Assembly (NCBI GenBank): GCA_023245385.1
Contig: JAHFKM010000008.1
Location: 1 to 19,391 of the forward strand
Reading direction: 5' to 3'
Length of the DNA stretch: 19,391 nucleotides
DNA from: an archaeon
GTDB lineage: Archaea; Nanobdellota; Nanobdellia; SCGC-AAA011-G17; GW2011-AR18
The translations under genes were made by a program, and so were the position numbers. The notes beneath the pieces were generated by a model. That model was not told the DNA's origin, did not search any database, and saw nothing but the letters and a program-made list of their open reading frames with translations. Numbering within the stretch: position 1 is the first letter of the stretch; the number at the start of each line of letters is the position of its first letter. Of this stretch, positions 8,350 to 15,440 are shown piece after piece.

Positions 8350-8508
8350 ATGAGAAATGAGAGACACGATCAAGGCTCGACAAGAAAGTGGGATGCTATA
8401 TGTGTTGCATGTAGCAGCGCTACACAAGTACCATTCGAACCTGAACCGGGCAGAGATGTTTTTTGCTTAGATTGCTTGCGTAAAAGACCAAGAAAGCCAA
8501 GTCGTTAA
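8350..8508 (+). CDS. Small CxxC-x17-CxxC zinc-ribbon protein (52 aa)
   Basis: A short gene with four cysteines, C18, C21, C39 and C42, in a CxxC-x17-CxxC arrangement, with the conserved VPFEP between the pairs. It then ends in a basic tail (RKRPRKPSR). This spacing defines a small zinc-ribbon family common in DPANN archaea and CPR bacteria; the function is unknown and RNA or protein binding is a guess. A second member lies at 15441-15749 with identical spacing. AAGGAG at 8333-8338 is a good Shine-Dalgarno. Besides ATG 8350, an in-frame GTG at 8344 is possible and sits closer to it. It has its own TATA at 8263-8273. T-runs at 8530-8547 could terminate the transcript. Confidence 0.8.
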   Translation: MRNERHDQGSTRKWDAICVACSSATQVPFEPEPGRDVFCLDCLRKRPRKPSR

Positions 8509-8578
8509 GTTCCGATTATAGTAGTAATCCTTTTTTTTCTTTTTTTTAATATAATTCTTATAGAAGAGCTTTGGTGTG

Positions 8579-8989
8579 TTAGAATGAAATTTCGACAGTA
8601 TCTCCTTGGTGAATGTTGTTTTGTTGAGCATAGTTTTTGTTTACTTCGAGAACGTATTGTGCTTTTCCTGCTGATCCATAAGGAATACATTCATTTTTGC
8701 AGGGTTCTGCGCTGTGAATGTCTATAATTTTGAAGTGGGAGTTGATAAAGATCATATCAAGGGGGATGAGTGTGTTTTTCATCCAGAATCCGCGTGTGTC
8801 TTCATTGGGATATACAAAGAGCATTCCTTTGTTTGGGTCTAAATTTGTTCGGTACATGAGTCCTACTGATCGTTGTTCGTCTGTGTTTGCGGTTTCTACA
8901 AAAATTTTTTTCTCATGAAGTGTGACTGAGGATTGGTGTTGACAGCTTACAAGGAGAAGAAGTAAAATGAGAATTAATCTTTTTTTCAT
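8579..8989 (-). CDS. DUF192-family predicted lipoprotein
   Basis: This 136-aa protein has an N-terminal hydrophobic segment ending in a lipobox-like LLVSC (C16), which predicts a lipid-anchored extracytoplasmic protein. The mature part carries the DUF192 signature blocks: RSVGLMYRTNLDPNKGMLFV, FWMKNTLIPLDMIFI, the cysteine-containing AEPCKNECIPYGS and AQYVLEV. The function of DUF192 is not established; the fold is a small beta-barrel. It is transcribed away from the 48-aa membrane-protein gene from a shared palindromic TATA region (9029-9038). Its own leader would be about 20 nt. No clear Shine-Dalgarno is seen. Confidence 0.88.
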   Translation of the reverse strand: MKKRLILILLLLLVSCQHQSSVTLHEKKIFVETANTDEQRSVGLMYRTNLDPNKGMLFVYPNEDTRGFWMKNTLIPLDMIFINSHFKIIDIHSAEPCKNECIPYGSAGKAQYVLEVNKNYAQQNNIHQGDTVEISF

Positions 8990-9028
8990 TGGAGTATATG
9001 TTTTATAGTTTTATGAAAAAAGCAAACA

Positions 9029-9038
9029 GCTTTATATA
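9029..9038. promoter_or_regulatory. Palindromic TATA shared by two divergent genes
   Basis: CTTTATATAT reads as a TATA box in both directions. It is about 27 nt before ATG 9060 on the plus strand and about 45 nt before ATG 8989 on the minus strand. No second TATA is evident in the 70-nt gap. Confidence 0.5.
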
Positions 9039-9059
9039 TTTTTTCTACGGAAGAAGTGT

Positions 9060-9206
9060 ATGGTAGCGCTCTCACTGATCATCGCATTGATGAATATTTT
9101 GTTTGGAGTTTTGATTTTGAGTTTTCCAAGTTTCTTAAGAGTAATTATTGGGACTTATTTTTTGTTGAATGGGATTTTAATGTTATTTACTCTAAATTTT
9201 TTTTAA
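9060..9206 (+). CDS. Two-helix small membrane protein (48 aa, DUF3096-like)
   Basis: A short ORF starting at ATG 9060, in a different frame from the longer 78-aa frame starting at 9056. Two hydrophobic helices (LSLIIALMNILFGVLILSF and VIIGTYFLLNGILMLF) are separated by PSFLR. The arrangement and the GVLIL-FP-LR-IIG pattern resemble the small archaeal/bacterial DUF3096 proteins, which have no established function. The TATA 27 nt upstream fits a leaderless mRNA. Its stop codon is only 6 nt from the end of the converging DEAD-box gene, so the tight packing also supports a real gene here. Confidence 0.7.
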   Translation: MVALSLIIALMNILFGVLILSFPSFLRVIIGTYFLLNGILMLFTLNFF

Positions 9207-9212
9207 AAATAT

Positions 9213-10430
9213 TTAACTGTTGTAACGTGCGAAGCGTTGGAGTGATTGTTCTGCATTATTTCTATGTGAAAATCTTCCTCGGGATCTGTTGAAGTGTGGT
9301 CTGTCTTGTATGCTTACTTTAAGAAGTGGATAGTCTTCTTTTTCAAGGCGTTTTATTTTTTCTTTGTAGAAGCCAGTGATGCGTTGGAGTATATCATATT
9401 CGTGTTCTGCGACGAGTGAGATTGCTTTTCCTTCTTTTCCAGCTCGTGCTGTTCTTCCTATTCTGTGGGTGTAAGAGTCTAGATCCATGGGAAGTTCGAA
9501 GTTGTATACATGGGAAACATTATCTATATGTAGTCCTCGTGCTGCGACGTCTGTTGCGACGAGTGTGGTAAATCTTCCTTCTTTGAAGTCTTGGATTGTT
9601 CGTTCTCTTTGTGATTGACTCATATTTCCATTGAGGCTTGCTGCTTTGATTCCGTTTTGGGAGAGTTCTCTTGCGAGAGTTTTGGTAAAGTGTTTTGTTT
9701 TGCAGAAGATGAGTGCGAGTTGTATTTGTTCTTTTTTTAGAGAGTGAACAAGGTAGGAAATTTTTTCGTTTCTTCGTAAAGTATAGTAAAATTGGGCTAG
9801 GACTTCTTTTGTTCGTTCCGGGAGAACGTTAACACTTGCAGGGTGGGAGAGGAATTTTCTTCCGAGGTGTATGATTTCTTCTGGTACTGTCGCGCTGAAG
9901 AACATTGTTTGTCTTGTTTTTGGTGTTGCTTGTAAAATCGTTTCTATGTCATGGATAAAACCCATATCTAACATTCTGTCTGCTTCATCGAGGACAACAG
10001 ATTGAATTTTGGAAAGATCGAGATTTCGTCTGCGCATGAGGTCGAGGAGTCTTCCTGGTGTTCCTACAACGATGTCTGCTCTGCGTAAGAGTGTTATTTG
10101 ATTGCTGAGAGAGGTTCCGCCGTAAACACAGATTGTTCTGATGTTTTTGTTGCGTGAGAATTTTTGGAATTCTAGAGCGATTTGTTTTGCAAGTTCTCTT
10201 GTGGGAACAATGATGAGACTTTGTACTCCTTTTCCTGAGAGTATTTTTCCGAGAATGGGAAGAGCGAAGCATAAGGTTTTTCCTGAGCCTGTTTCTGATC
10301 TTGCGATAAGGTCTTGTCCTGTTAGAAGGAGGGGGATTGTTTTTTCTTGAATTTGTGTTGGTGTTTTTATGTTATAGTTTTGCAGTTCTTGAGTGAGCTG
10401 AGTATCTATTCCTAAATGTTCGAATGTCAT
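9213..10430 (-). CDS. DEAD-box ATP-dependent RNA helicase
   Basis: This RNA helicase has all the usual motifs: Q motif TPTQIQ (23-28), Walker A SETGSGKT (45-52), PTREL (76-80), GG, TPGR (124-127), DEAD (148-151), SAT (179-181), a motif IV-like LIFCKTK (240-246), ARGLHID (297-303) and motif VI HRIGRTARAG (322-331). At 405 aa it is essentially the two RecA domains plus a short Arg/Ser-rich tail (HFNRSRGRFSHRNN) that may bind RNA. Likely roles are RNA remodelling, ribosome assembly or cold response; the sequence does not decide between them. A minus-strand TATA-like GATTTAAAC at 10450-10458 lies about 24 nt before the ATG, and AAAGGA in between could also act as a ribosome binding site. Confidence 0.95.
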   Translation of the reverse strand: MTFEHLGIDTQLTQELQNYNIKTPTQIQEKTIPLLLTGQDLIARSETGSGKTLCFALPILGKILSGKGVQSLIIVPTRELAKQIALEFQKFSRNKNIRTICVYGGTSLSNQITLLRRADIVVGTPGRLLDLMRRRNLDLSKIQSVVLDEADRMLDMGFIHDIETILQATPKTRQTMFFSATVPEEIIHLGRKFLSHPASVNVLPERTKEVLAQFYYTLRRNEKISYLVHSLKKEQIQLALIFCKTKHFTKTLARELSQNGIKAASLNGNMSQSQRERTIQDFKEGRFTTLVATDVAARGLHIDNVSHVYNFELPMDLDSYTHRIGRTARAGKEGKAISLVAEHEYDILQRITGFYKEKIKRLEKEDYPLLKVSIQDRPHFNRSRGRFSHRNNAEQSLQRFARYNS

Positions 10431-10575
10431 GATGTATACTTCCTTTGTAGTTTAAATCAAAAGAATAAGCACGGTTGGTCATTGTGACTATTTACTTTTC
10501 TTTTAATCATTGATGTGAATGGGTTGTACTATTTAAGGGTTACTATGATCTTTTTTTATGGAGGATTCTAGAAAT

Positions 10576-10585
10576 ATTTATAAAT
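10576..10585 (+). promoter_or_regulatory. TATA box of the 5S rRNA
   Basis: TATTTATAAAT is centred about 26 nt before the predicted 5' end of the 5S rRNA at 10604-10606, as expected for an archaeal RNA promoter. Confidence 0.65.
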
Positions 10586-10603
10586 AATAGTAAGCTGTCA
10601 TTT

Positions 10604-10719
10604 TTGAGCGATCATAGTGGCCTGGTCCCACCCTGACTCATCTCGAACCAGGAAGTTAAACAGGCTTACGTTCAAGACAGTACTGTTCTTTCGAACGGGA
10701 AATCTTGAAAGTTGCTCAT
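10604..10719 (+). rRNA. rrf: 5S ribosomal RNA
   Basis: The terminal helix TGAGCGAT (10605-10612) pairs with GTTGCTCA (10711-10718) with G-U wobbles. Between them lie the 5S hallmarks in order: the CATAGTGGCC start of helix II, the helix III region CATCTCGAACCAGGAAGTTAAAC, and TACGTT followed by AGTACTG (loop E region). The final helix ends with GGGAAATCTTGAAAG. The length of about 115 nt is normal. No 16S, 23S or tRNA lies next to it, so this is a 5S gene unlinked from the rRNA operon. It is followed by the RNase P subunit gene 36 nt downstream, possibly on the same transcript. Confidence 0.9.
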
Positions 10720-10755
10720 CTCATTTTTTATAGGAGTGATTTCTTAAATAATGTG

Positions 10756-11055
10756 ATGTCCAAATATCCTTCCAAGAGTCGATTAAAAGTCTTGGCTTTA
10801 GAGCGTGTTGAAATTCTTTTTAGTGAGGCGAAGAGAAGGCCTGAGAAAGCTGATAGGTATATAAGGATGGCGAGGAATATTGCGATGAAAGTAAACTTGC
10901 GGATGCCGAGGGAGTTTAAGAGAAAGTTTTGTAGGCATTGCAATCGTTATTTTAGAGTGGGAATGTATCGTGTGAGAACGAGGAAAGGTTTTGTTGTGTA
11001 TACGTGTTTTAGGTGTAAGAAGTTTTCAAAGTATAAAATGTCCTTTAAGAAGTAA
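10756..11055 (+). CDS. rnp4: RNase P protein component 4 (Rpr2/Rpp21 family)
   Basis: This zinc-ribbon subunit of archaeal RNase P helps the catalytic RNA remove 5' leaders from pre-tRNAs. It has 99 aa with an alpha-helical N-terminal half (IRMARNIAMKVNLRMPREFK, a family hallmark) and a zinc ribbon with C59-x2-C62 and C84-x2-C87. The open frame extends upstream to 10705 but that would run into the 5S rRNA, so I start at ATG 10756; a GTG at 10753 is also possible. GGAGTGAT at 10733-10740 is a Shine-Dalgarno candidate with rather long spacing. TTTTTTATAG at 10724-10733 could instead be a TATA for a leaderless start. The 3' end overlaps the converging CARF regulator gene by 30 bp. Confidence 0.92.
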   Translation: MSKYPSKSRLKVLALERVEILFSEAKRRPEKADRYIRMARNIAMKVNLRMPREFKRKFCRHCNRYFRVGMYRVRTRKGFVVYTCFRCKKFSKYKMSFKK

Positions 11056-11640
11056 TTTTCCCAGTTCGCTTAAGTGTAATTCTACTTTTCCTTTTTTTGT
11101 GAACGTTTCAATTAAGCCGAGTTTTTTTAATCCTTCTGAAGTATAATTTCCATGAAGGTGGTAGGAGAGGAGAGAAGGGCTCATCTTGACTTCTTTTGCG
11201 AGTTTTTCTAATTCAGAGATTCCTGAGGATAGTGCTTTCAAAATACAAATTTTTTTTTCACTTAAGAGTTTTTTGTAGGAAAATTGGAGCATTGGGAAAA
11301 ACAGGATTTTGTTATTTTCTACGCTAAAAGCTTTGACCCCGTGAGCGAACGCTGCGCTCAAGCCAATGCAGGAGTTTAAAGGATCTGCGACAGAAAGGTT
11401 CATAAGAACATCGTTTTCTTTTTTAACTTGGGAGAGGAGGGAGAAGAAGTGTTCTTTTCTGTCTCCGGAAATAGAATTTATTTCTAAGGGGATGTAAAAT
11501 TTTTCAATATCTTTTTTTATTTCTTCAGCTTCTTCTTTTTTGTTTACTACGAGAATTATTTTTTCAGGGGGGAATTCTTTGATTCCGAGAAAGAGAGAGT
11601 GAAGGTCTCCGCCGAGTGGAATAATCATTGTAGGTTTCAT
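11026..11640 (-). CDS. CARF-like domain plus winged-helix transcription regulator (Csa3/HFX_2341-like)
   Basis: The N-terminal 115 residues have the Rossmann-like pattern of CARF/Csa3-type sensors: strand MIIPLGG (5-11), strand EKIILVVNK (26-34), and a signature NLSVADPLNSCIGLSAAFAH (81-100) in place of the ligand-contacting loop. Residues about 125-198 form a winged helix-turn-helix (ISELEKLAKEVKMSPSLLSY, then a basic wing TKKGKVELHLSELGKLLL). Such proteins sense nucleotides, in Csa3 a cyclic oligoadenylate, and control transcription. No cas gene or CRISPR array is seen in the window, so the ligand and targets are unknown. A TATA (minus-strand CAATTTAAAATA, 11661-11672) 26 nt upstream fits a leaderless start. 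The last 30 bp overlap rnp4 head-on. Confidence 0.7.
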   Translation of the reverse strand: MKPTMIIPLGGDLHSLFLGIKEFPPEKIILVVNKKEEAEEIKKDIEKFYIPLEINSISGDRKEHFFSLLSQVKKENDVLMNLSVADPLNSCIGLSAAFAHGVKAFSVENNKILFFPMLQFSYKKLLSEKKICILKALSSGISELEKLAKEVKMSPSLLSYHLHGNYTSEGLKKLGLIETFTKKGKVELHLSELGKLLLKGHFIL

Positions 11641-11708
11641 ATTCTCTCTTAGAGTTGTTTTATTTTAAATTGTTTTGCTTAGTGTTTGAATTTTTTTTTT
11701 TAAAGAGT

Positions 11709-13097
11709 TTACATTTTTGGTTTTAAAGAAACGCTGGAAGAGCTTGCAATAATTTTTTTTGTTCCTGACATAAACTTTGCGAAAGCTGGGGGTAAGAGAA
11801 AGTTTTTGTGGAGTTCCATTTTGCTTTCTATTTTGTAGGTGAGACTTCTTTCTTCTCCTGCTTTTAAACTTGCTAAGTGCCAGATCATTTTAATTCCTTC
11901 TGGTGTGTCTTTGACGCTGGCTGGTTTGATGATTCCAAATTCTGTTGGTGCTTTGAGGGTGTTTGGTGCTTTGTCCATGGCTGAAACGTTGTGGATGGTA
12001 ATTTTTCCTGGGTTTTTAACTGTGACTACAATTTTCAAAATAGCCATTCCTCCTTGGGTGGTGTGTAAGACTAAGACTCTTTTGTTGACTTCAAGGTGTT
12101 TTTTGCTTAAAGTGTAAAATAAAACAAGAGCGATGAGGATGAAGAAGGCGAAGAGTAAAGGTTTTCTGTAGTTAGTAGTATAGTTGAGAATGACTGTTTC
12201 TCCTGGTTGGAGGTTGTATTTCCATTCGACAGTTGTGCTTCCGTCTGTTTGTACGACGCTTGTTGGTTCAGGTTGAAAGAGGGTAAAAGTGTAGGCGATG
12301 CTTCCAAAATTTTTTTTGTAACTTTCTGTGGTGACTGCGTTTCCTTCGTTTGTTTGGGTGATTGTTTGTCCTTGTGCGAGGAAGTCATCTTGTGGTTCGA
12401 TAATTTCTTTGATATTACTATATCGTCCTACAGTGTAGGGAAAATCTTGAGTGAGAAGATTTTGAGTGTCCATCGTTGCTAGAGCACGGAGGGTGTATTC
12501 TCCTTCTACAGTGTCAGGATCAAGGGTAATTGGAAATTCTAGCTCTTTTTGTTCTTTTCCTTGGAGTGTTGTGGTTTGGCTTTGTTTAAAGAAGGTGCTT
12601 TGTAAACTTACTGCAATGTTTGAAAGAAGAATGTTGTGTTTGTTTTTTAGTAAAAGTTTTACAATGGTACTTCTTCTTGGATCAATAATAGGTAAGGAAG
12701 TAAATTCAGCACTTACAGTGTCTGCATAGTCTACAACTAAGACGGGGAGAAGTTTACTTTCTTTGGTTTTGCTTGTAACTGCTTGAAAATTAATACCATA
12801 AAGTTTGGCTTGAGGATGATTGCTTAAGGGACTGTAAGTAACAAGAACGTCTCTTGTTGTATCTGCTGAAAGGTCATAACTTGTAGAATCTTTATCCATT
12901 TGCCATGCTAAGTCAAGAGATTTAATTGTGACTGTTGTTGGGGCGGGATCGTCATTAGTTAAGTGAATAGTGTAAATTGCAGATTGTCCTGGAAGAACTT
13001 CTTCTTGAACGCTGTCATAGCTGACTCTGAGTGCGAGTACTGTTGTTGTGCTTAGAAAAAGTGCGAGAAGAATTGCGAAGACAACACTCTTTTTCAT
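11709..13097 (-). CDS. Membrane protein with extracellular Ig-like and cytoplasmic NEW3/DUF11-like domains
   Basis: A 462-aa protein with an N-terminal hydrophobic segment (about 4-22, signal peptide or anchor), about 285 residues of beta-sandwich character (TIHLTNDDPAPTTVTI, LLLKNKHNILLSNIAVSLQS), one transmembrane helix (314-330, FAFFILIALVLFYTL) and a C-terminal segment of about 130 residues. That segment also looks like a beta-sandwich of the NEW3/DUF11 type (VTVKNPGKITIHNVS, then SLKAGEERSLTYKIE). The positively charged SKKHLEVNKR after the second helix predicts that this C-terminal domain is cytoplasmic, which is unusual. I do not know its function. A minus-strand AATATTTAAATAG at 13121-13133 is a TATA 29 nt before the ATG, so the mRNA is probably leaderless. 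Confidence 0.75.
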   Translation of the reverse strand: MKKSVVFAILLALFLSTTTVLALRVSYDSVQEEVLPGQSAIYTIHLTNDDPAPTTVTIKSLDLAWQMDKDSTSYDLSADTTRDVLVTYSPLSNHPQAKLYGINFQAVTSKTKESKLLPVLVVDYADTVSAEFTSLPIIDPRRSTIVKLLLKNKHNILLSNIAVSLQSTFFKQSQTTTLQGKEQKELEFPITLDPDTVEGEYTLRALATMDTQNLLTQDFPYTVGRYSNIKEIIEPQDDFLAQGQTITQTNEGNAVTTESYKKNFGSIAYTFTLFQPEPTSVVQTDGSTTVEWKYNLQPGETVILNYTTNYRKPLLFAFFILIALVLFYTLSKKHLEVNKRVLVLHTTQGGMAILKIVVTVKNPGKITIHNVSAMDKAPNTLKAPTEFGIIKPASVKDTPEGIKMIWHLASLKAGEERSLTYKIESKMELHKNFLLPPAFAKFMSGTKKIIASSSSVSLKPKM

Positions 13098-13232
13098 GAT
13101 TTTTAAATGGGCGTTAACATCTATTTAAATATTTCTATGGGTTTTTCTTTTTTTTTGAGAGAATTAATCTGGTTATAATTTTAATTTTTTGGTTATTGAC
13201 CGTAGCCGAGGGTTCTTAGTTTGTTATAAGAG

Positions 13233-13515
13233 TTATTCTAGTTGTTCTAGTGCGTCTTGCGAGTCTAGGATTCGTTGTTCGATGTTGTTTTTGTTGAGCT
13301 CTTCTGAGGGTTCGAGGTTTAATTCTTTGAGTTTTTCAAGGATGGTGTCTGTTTGTTGTTTGAGTTCTTGAAGGGTTTGGATTTCATTGGTTAATTGTTG
13401 TGTTTCACGTTGGTATTTCTATTGCTGTTGCGTCTCTGGCCCATGAAGAAAGATCTTCTTGTTGATAAGATTGGACGGGCTGAGTGTCGAAGTTGTCATA
13501 GCTATTGTAGAGAAT
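13233..13515 (-). pseudogene. Disrupted small coiled-coil protein gene
   Basis: On the minus strand the frame from 13418 down to TAA 13235-13233 encodes 61 Gln/Glu/Leu-rich residues with clear heptad character (IQTLQELKQQTDTILEKL, ending DSQDALEQLE). It has no start codon of its own: just upstream, at 13421-13419, is an in-frame TAG. An ATG at 13499 opens that same frame up to the TAG (MTTSTLSPSNLINKK...). Alternatively the neighbouring frame, open from 13515, gives a more natural lead-in (VQSYQQEDLSSWARDATAIE) and would join the coiled coil by one frameshift in the short A-run near 13417-13419. This looks like a recently broken gene, a sequencing error in a homopolymer, or a programmed event. 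The plus-strand ORFs here look like shadows. Confidence 0.5.
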
Positions 13516-13670
13516 TTACTTGTAATTATGTTATGCTATTTTCAAAGTCTTCGCAGCTGAGGTTTTTGTCTTGTCGAAAACCTGTTTCAGAATATAAGCC
13601 ACTTCTGCATCAGAAAAAAGGATTAAATTGTCAGAGATTTAATTTCCACGCAAGGCCGTAGAAATCAGAA

Positions 13671-13682
13671 GATTTATAAATC
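13671..13682 (+). promoter_or_regulatory. Palindromic TATA box upstream of EF-1alpha
   Basis: GATTTATAAATC is a perfect palindrome 53 nt before the EF-1alpha ATG. It implies a leader of roughly 25-30 nt containing the purine-rich AGAGGGGGAT at 13709-13718 as ribosome binding site. Being symmetric, it could also fire leftward toward the disrupted coiled-coil gene. Confidence 0.5.
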
Positions 13683-13728
13683 AGAATAAGGTTGCATAAG
13701 TTATTACTAGAGGGGGATTTACTCTAAG

Positions 13729-15012
13729 ATGGCAAAGGAAAAACCACATATTAATATTGTATTTGTAGGTCATGTCGACCACGGAAAGAGCACAACAGTT
13801 GGGAGACTTATGTATGATTCTGGAAATATTGATGAACAGGCGATGAGAAAGCTTAAAGAAACTGCTCAAGAATTGGGAAAGGCAGGTTTTGAGTTCGCAT
13901 TTGTTATGGATAATCTGAAAGAAGAAAGAGAACGTGGTGTTACTATTGATTTGAGTCACAAAAAATTTATCACGCCTAAATATGAGTATACTGTGATTGA
14001 TGCTCCTGGGCACAGGGATTTTATTAAGAATATGATTACTGGGGCAAGTCAGGCAGATGTTGGTGTTCTTGTTGTTGCAGCTTCTGATGGAGTGATGGCT
14101 CAAACGAAAGAGCATATTTTTTTGTGCAGAACCTTTGGTGTAAATCAGCTTTCTGTTCTTGTGAATAAGATGGATGTTGTTGCCTGGTCTCAGAGCAAAT
14201 TTGAAGAGGTAAAAAAGGATGTTCAAATCTATTTGAAGAATGTGGGGTATAAGATTGATCAGGTGCAATTTATTCCTGTTGCGAGTTTTCATGGGGATAA
14301 TATTGTGAAGAAAAGTACGAATATGGCTTGGTATACTGGTCCTACTTTGATGCAGCAGCTTGATGTTTTTACAGCTCCTGAAAAGCCGACAAATTTACCT
14401 TTAAGGCTTCCAATTCAGGATGTGTATAATATTACTGGGATTGGTGTTGTTCCTGTTGGAAGAGTAGAGACGGGAATAATGAAAGTGGGGGATAAGGTTG
14501 CGATCGTTCCTGCAAGAGAAGGAAATGGTGTGAGGGGAGAGGTTAAAACGATTGAAATGCATCACGAGCAGGTGCAGGAAGCTATTCCTGGAGATAATGT
14601 TGGTTTTTCAGTAAGAGGAATTAACAAAAAAGATATTGCTCGTGGAGATGTTCTTGGTCGTGAGGATAATATTCCTAATGTTGTTTCAGAGTTTACTGCG
14701 CGTATTGTGGTGATTAATCATCCAAGTGTTGTGACTATTGGGTATACGCCTGTCTTCCATATTCATACTGCACAGGTTGCGTGTCAGATTGTGAAGCTTG
14801 TGAAAAAGATTAATCCTGCTACTGGAGAAACAATACAGGAAAATCCAGACATGCTTAAGAATGGTGATGCTGCGATTGTTCAGATTAAACCTACAAAGCC
14901 TCTTGTGATTGAGAAACAACAGGACATTCCTCAGATGTCTCGTTTTGCGATTCGTGATGCTGGTCAGACTGTTGCTGCAGGTATGTGTTTGGATTATGTG
15001 AAGAAGGCGTGA
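13729..15012 (+). CDS. tuf: Translation elongation factor EF-1alpha
   Basis: This is the archaeal EF-1A, which delivers aminoacyl-tRNA to the ribosome as a GTP complex. It has 427 aa, standard for the family. G1 is GHVDHGKST (14-22), the switch I threonine is T72 in RGVTID, G3 is DAPGH (91-95), G4 is NKMD (146-149), and the G5 region reads PVASF (183-187) where PISAW is usual. Domain II carries GVVPVGRVETG and domain III ends RFAIRDAGQTVAAGMC. Unlike most genes here it has a leader with a Shine-Dalgarno-like purine tract. T-rich tracts at 15017-15041 follow the stop and could terminate transcription. In many archaea the next gene is uS10; here two mobile-element remnants and a zinc-protein gene intervene. 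Confidence 0.97.
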   Translation: MAKEKPHINIVFVGHVDHGKSTTVGRLMYDSGNIDEQAMRKLKETAQELGKAGFEFAFVMDNLKEERERGVTIDLSHKKFITPKYEYTVIDAPGHRDFIKNMITGASQADVGVLVVAASDGVMAQTKEHIFLCRTFGVNQLSVLVNKMDVVAWSQSKFEEVKKDVQIYLKNVGYKIDQVQFIPVASFHGDNIVKKSTNMAWYTGPTLMQQLDVFTAPEKPTNLPLRLPIQDVYNITGIGVVPVGRVETGIMKVGDKVAIVPAREGNGVRGEVKTIEMHHEQVQEAIPGDNVGFSVRGINKKDIARGDVLGREDNIPNVVSEFTARIVVINHPSVVTIGYTPVFHIHTAQVACQIVKLVKKINPATGETIQENPDMLKNGDAAIVQIKPTKPLVIEKQQDIPQMSRFAIRDAGQTVAAGMCLDYVKKA

Positions 15013-15143
15013 AGCCTTTTTTTCTAAATTTTTTTGTTTTGTAATAAAAGTTTGATTCTTAATAGTGTTTGGAATAGTTTTTTGATTTTTTTTTAGACGA
15101 GGTCGGGTTAGAAACTTTTTGTAGACTTTAGTTTGAAGATTGA

Positions 15144-15350
15144 ATGACTGAGATAAAATTTGTTCGGCATCGAAGGGTTGAAGGAAAAATAAAAACACTC
15201 ATGATCATTAAAGAAAGAAGCGGACAATGGTATGCCTGCGGATACACACAAGATCGTGATGTAAACGCAGTACTGAACGTGCGATACCGTGGGAGCCAAG
15301 GGAATACAAGCCTGAACGAGAACATGATCAGTGTCAGTTCGATGACTTAG
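15144..15350 (+). pseudogene. tnpB remnant ORF in copy 1 (68 aa)
   Basis: The ORF starts MTEIKFVRHRRVEGKIKT and keeps only two TnpB blocks, WYAC joined to CGYTQDRDVNAVLN. The first two RuvC motifs and most of the zinc finger are absent, so nuclease activity is not expected. Relative to copy 2 it lacks one base after GATCAG, and so ends 15 codons earlier. No ribosome binding site or TATA at leaderless distance is visible before the ATG. Confidence 0.7.
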
Positions 15351-15390
15351 GACGCTACGAAGCTTTAGCGAGTCGCAACGAGCGGAGTCC
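15350..15390 (+). ncRNA. Omega-RNA-like/right-end hairpin structure, copy 1
   Basis: The segment folds as GGA...TCC closing a stem CGCTA/TAGCG (loop CGAAGCTT) and a stem CGC/GCG (loop AACGA). It sits at the 3' end of a tnpB-derived ORF, immediately before the TTCAC end of the element. This is where IS200/IS605 elements carry both the TnpA-recognised right-end hairpin and the omega-RNA scaffold. Whether it is transcribed is not known from sequence. Confidence 0.5.
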
Positions 15391-15440
15391 GTAGTAGTTC
15401 ACTCTGTTGAATTATTTTAAGTGGTTTCTGTCGAGTTGGA

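Larger units (their letters stand above)
15090..15402 (+). mobile_element. Internally deleted IS200/IS605 tnpB element (MITE-like), copy 1
   Basis: This 313-bp repeat is identical to 15828-16141 except for one missing base. It begins at a T-run followed by AGACGAGGTCGGG and ends GTAGTAGTTCAC. Its ORF at 15144-15350 (68 aa) joins a TnpB segment from before the RuvC region (VEGKIKTLMIIKERSGQWYAC) directly to the last zinc-finger cysteine and RuvC-III motif (CGYTQDRDVNAVLNV). The body of the nuclease is therefore deleted. The one-base deletion near 15332-15333 shifts the C-terminus to SVSSMT. No tnpA and no target-site duplication is seen, as expected for this class. It inserts right after the T-rich 3' end of EF-1alpha. 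Confidence 0.8.

Noticed and set aside
9056..9292. 78-aa plus-strand ORF
   Set aside because: It runs into the antisense of the DEAD-box gene; the shorter frame from ATG 9060 gives a coherent two-helix membrane protein with a well-placed TATA.
10705..10755. Upstream extension of the RNase P subunit frame
   Set aside because: It begins inside the 5S rRNA and uses a TTG; the extra residues do not match the family's N-terminus.
13395..13661. 88-aa plus-strand ORF rich in cysteine
   Set aside because: It is antisense to the disrupted coiled-coil gene, its cysteines show no regular spacing and no promoter is seen. I also considered sequencing-adapter read-through because of the residues IGRAECR, but the DNA does not match an adapter.
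13681..14292. 203-aa minus-strand ORF
   Set aside because: It is antisense to the highly conserved EF-1alpha GTPase domain and has atypical composition (many N, H, I, C), so it is a shadow.
14686..15198. 170-aa minus-strand ORF
   Set aside because: It is antisense to the end of EF-1alpha and the first repeat copy, with no coding signature.
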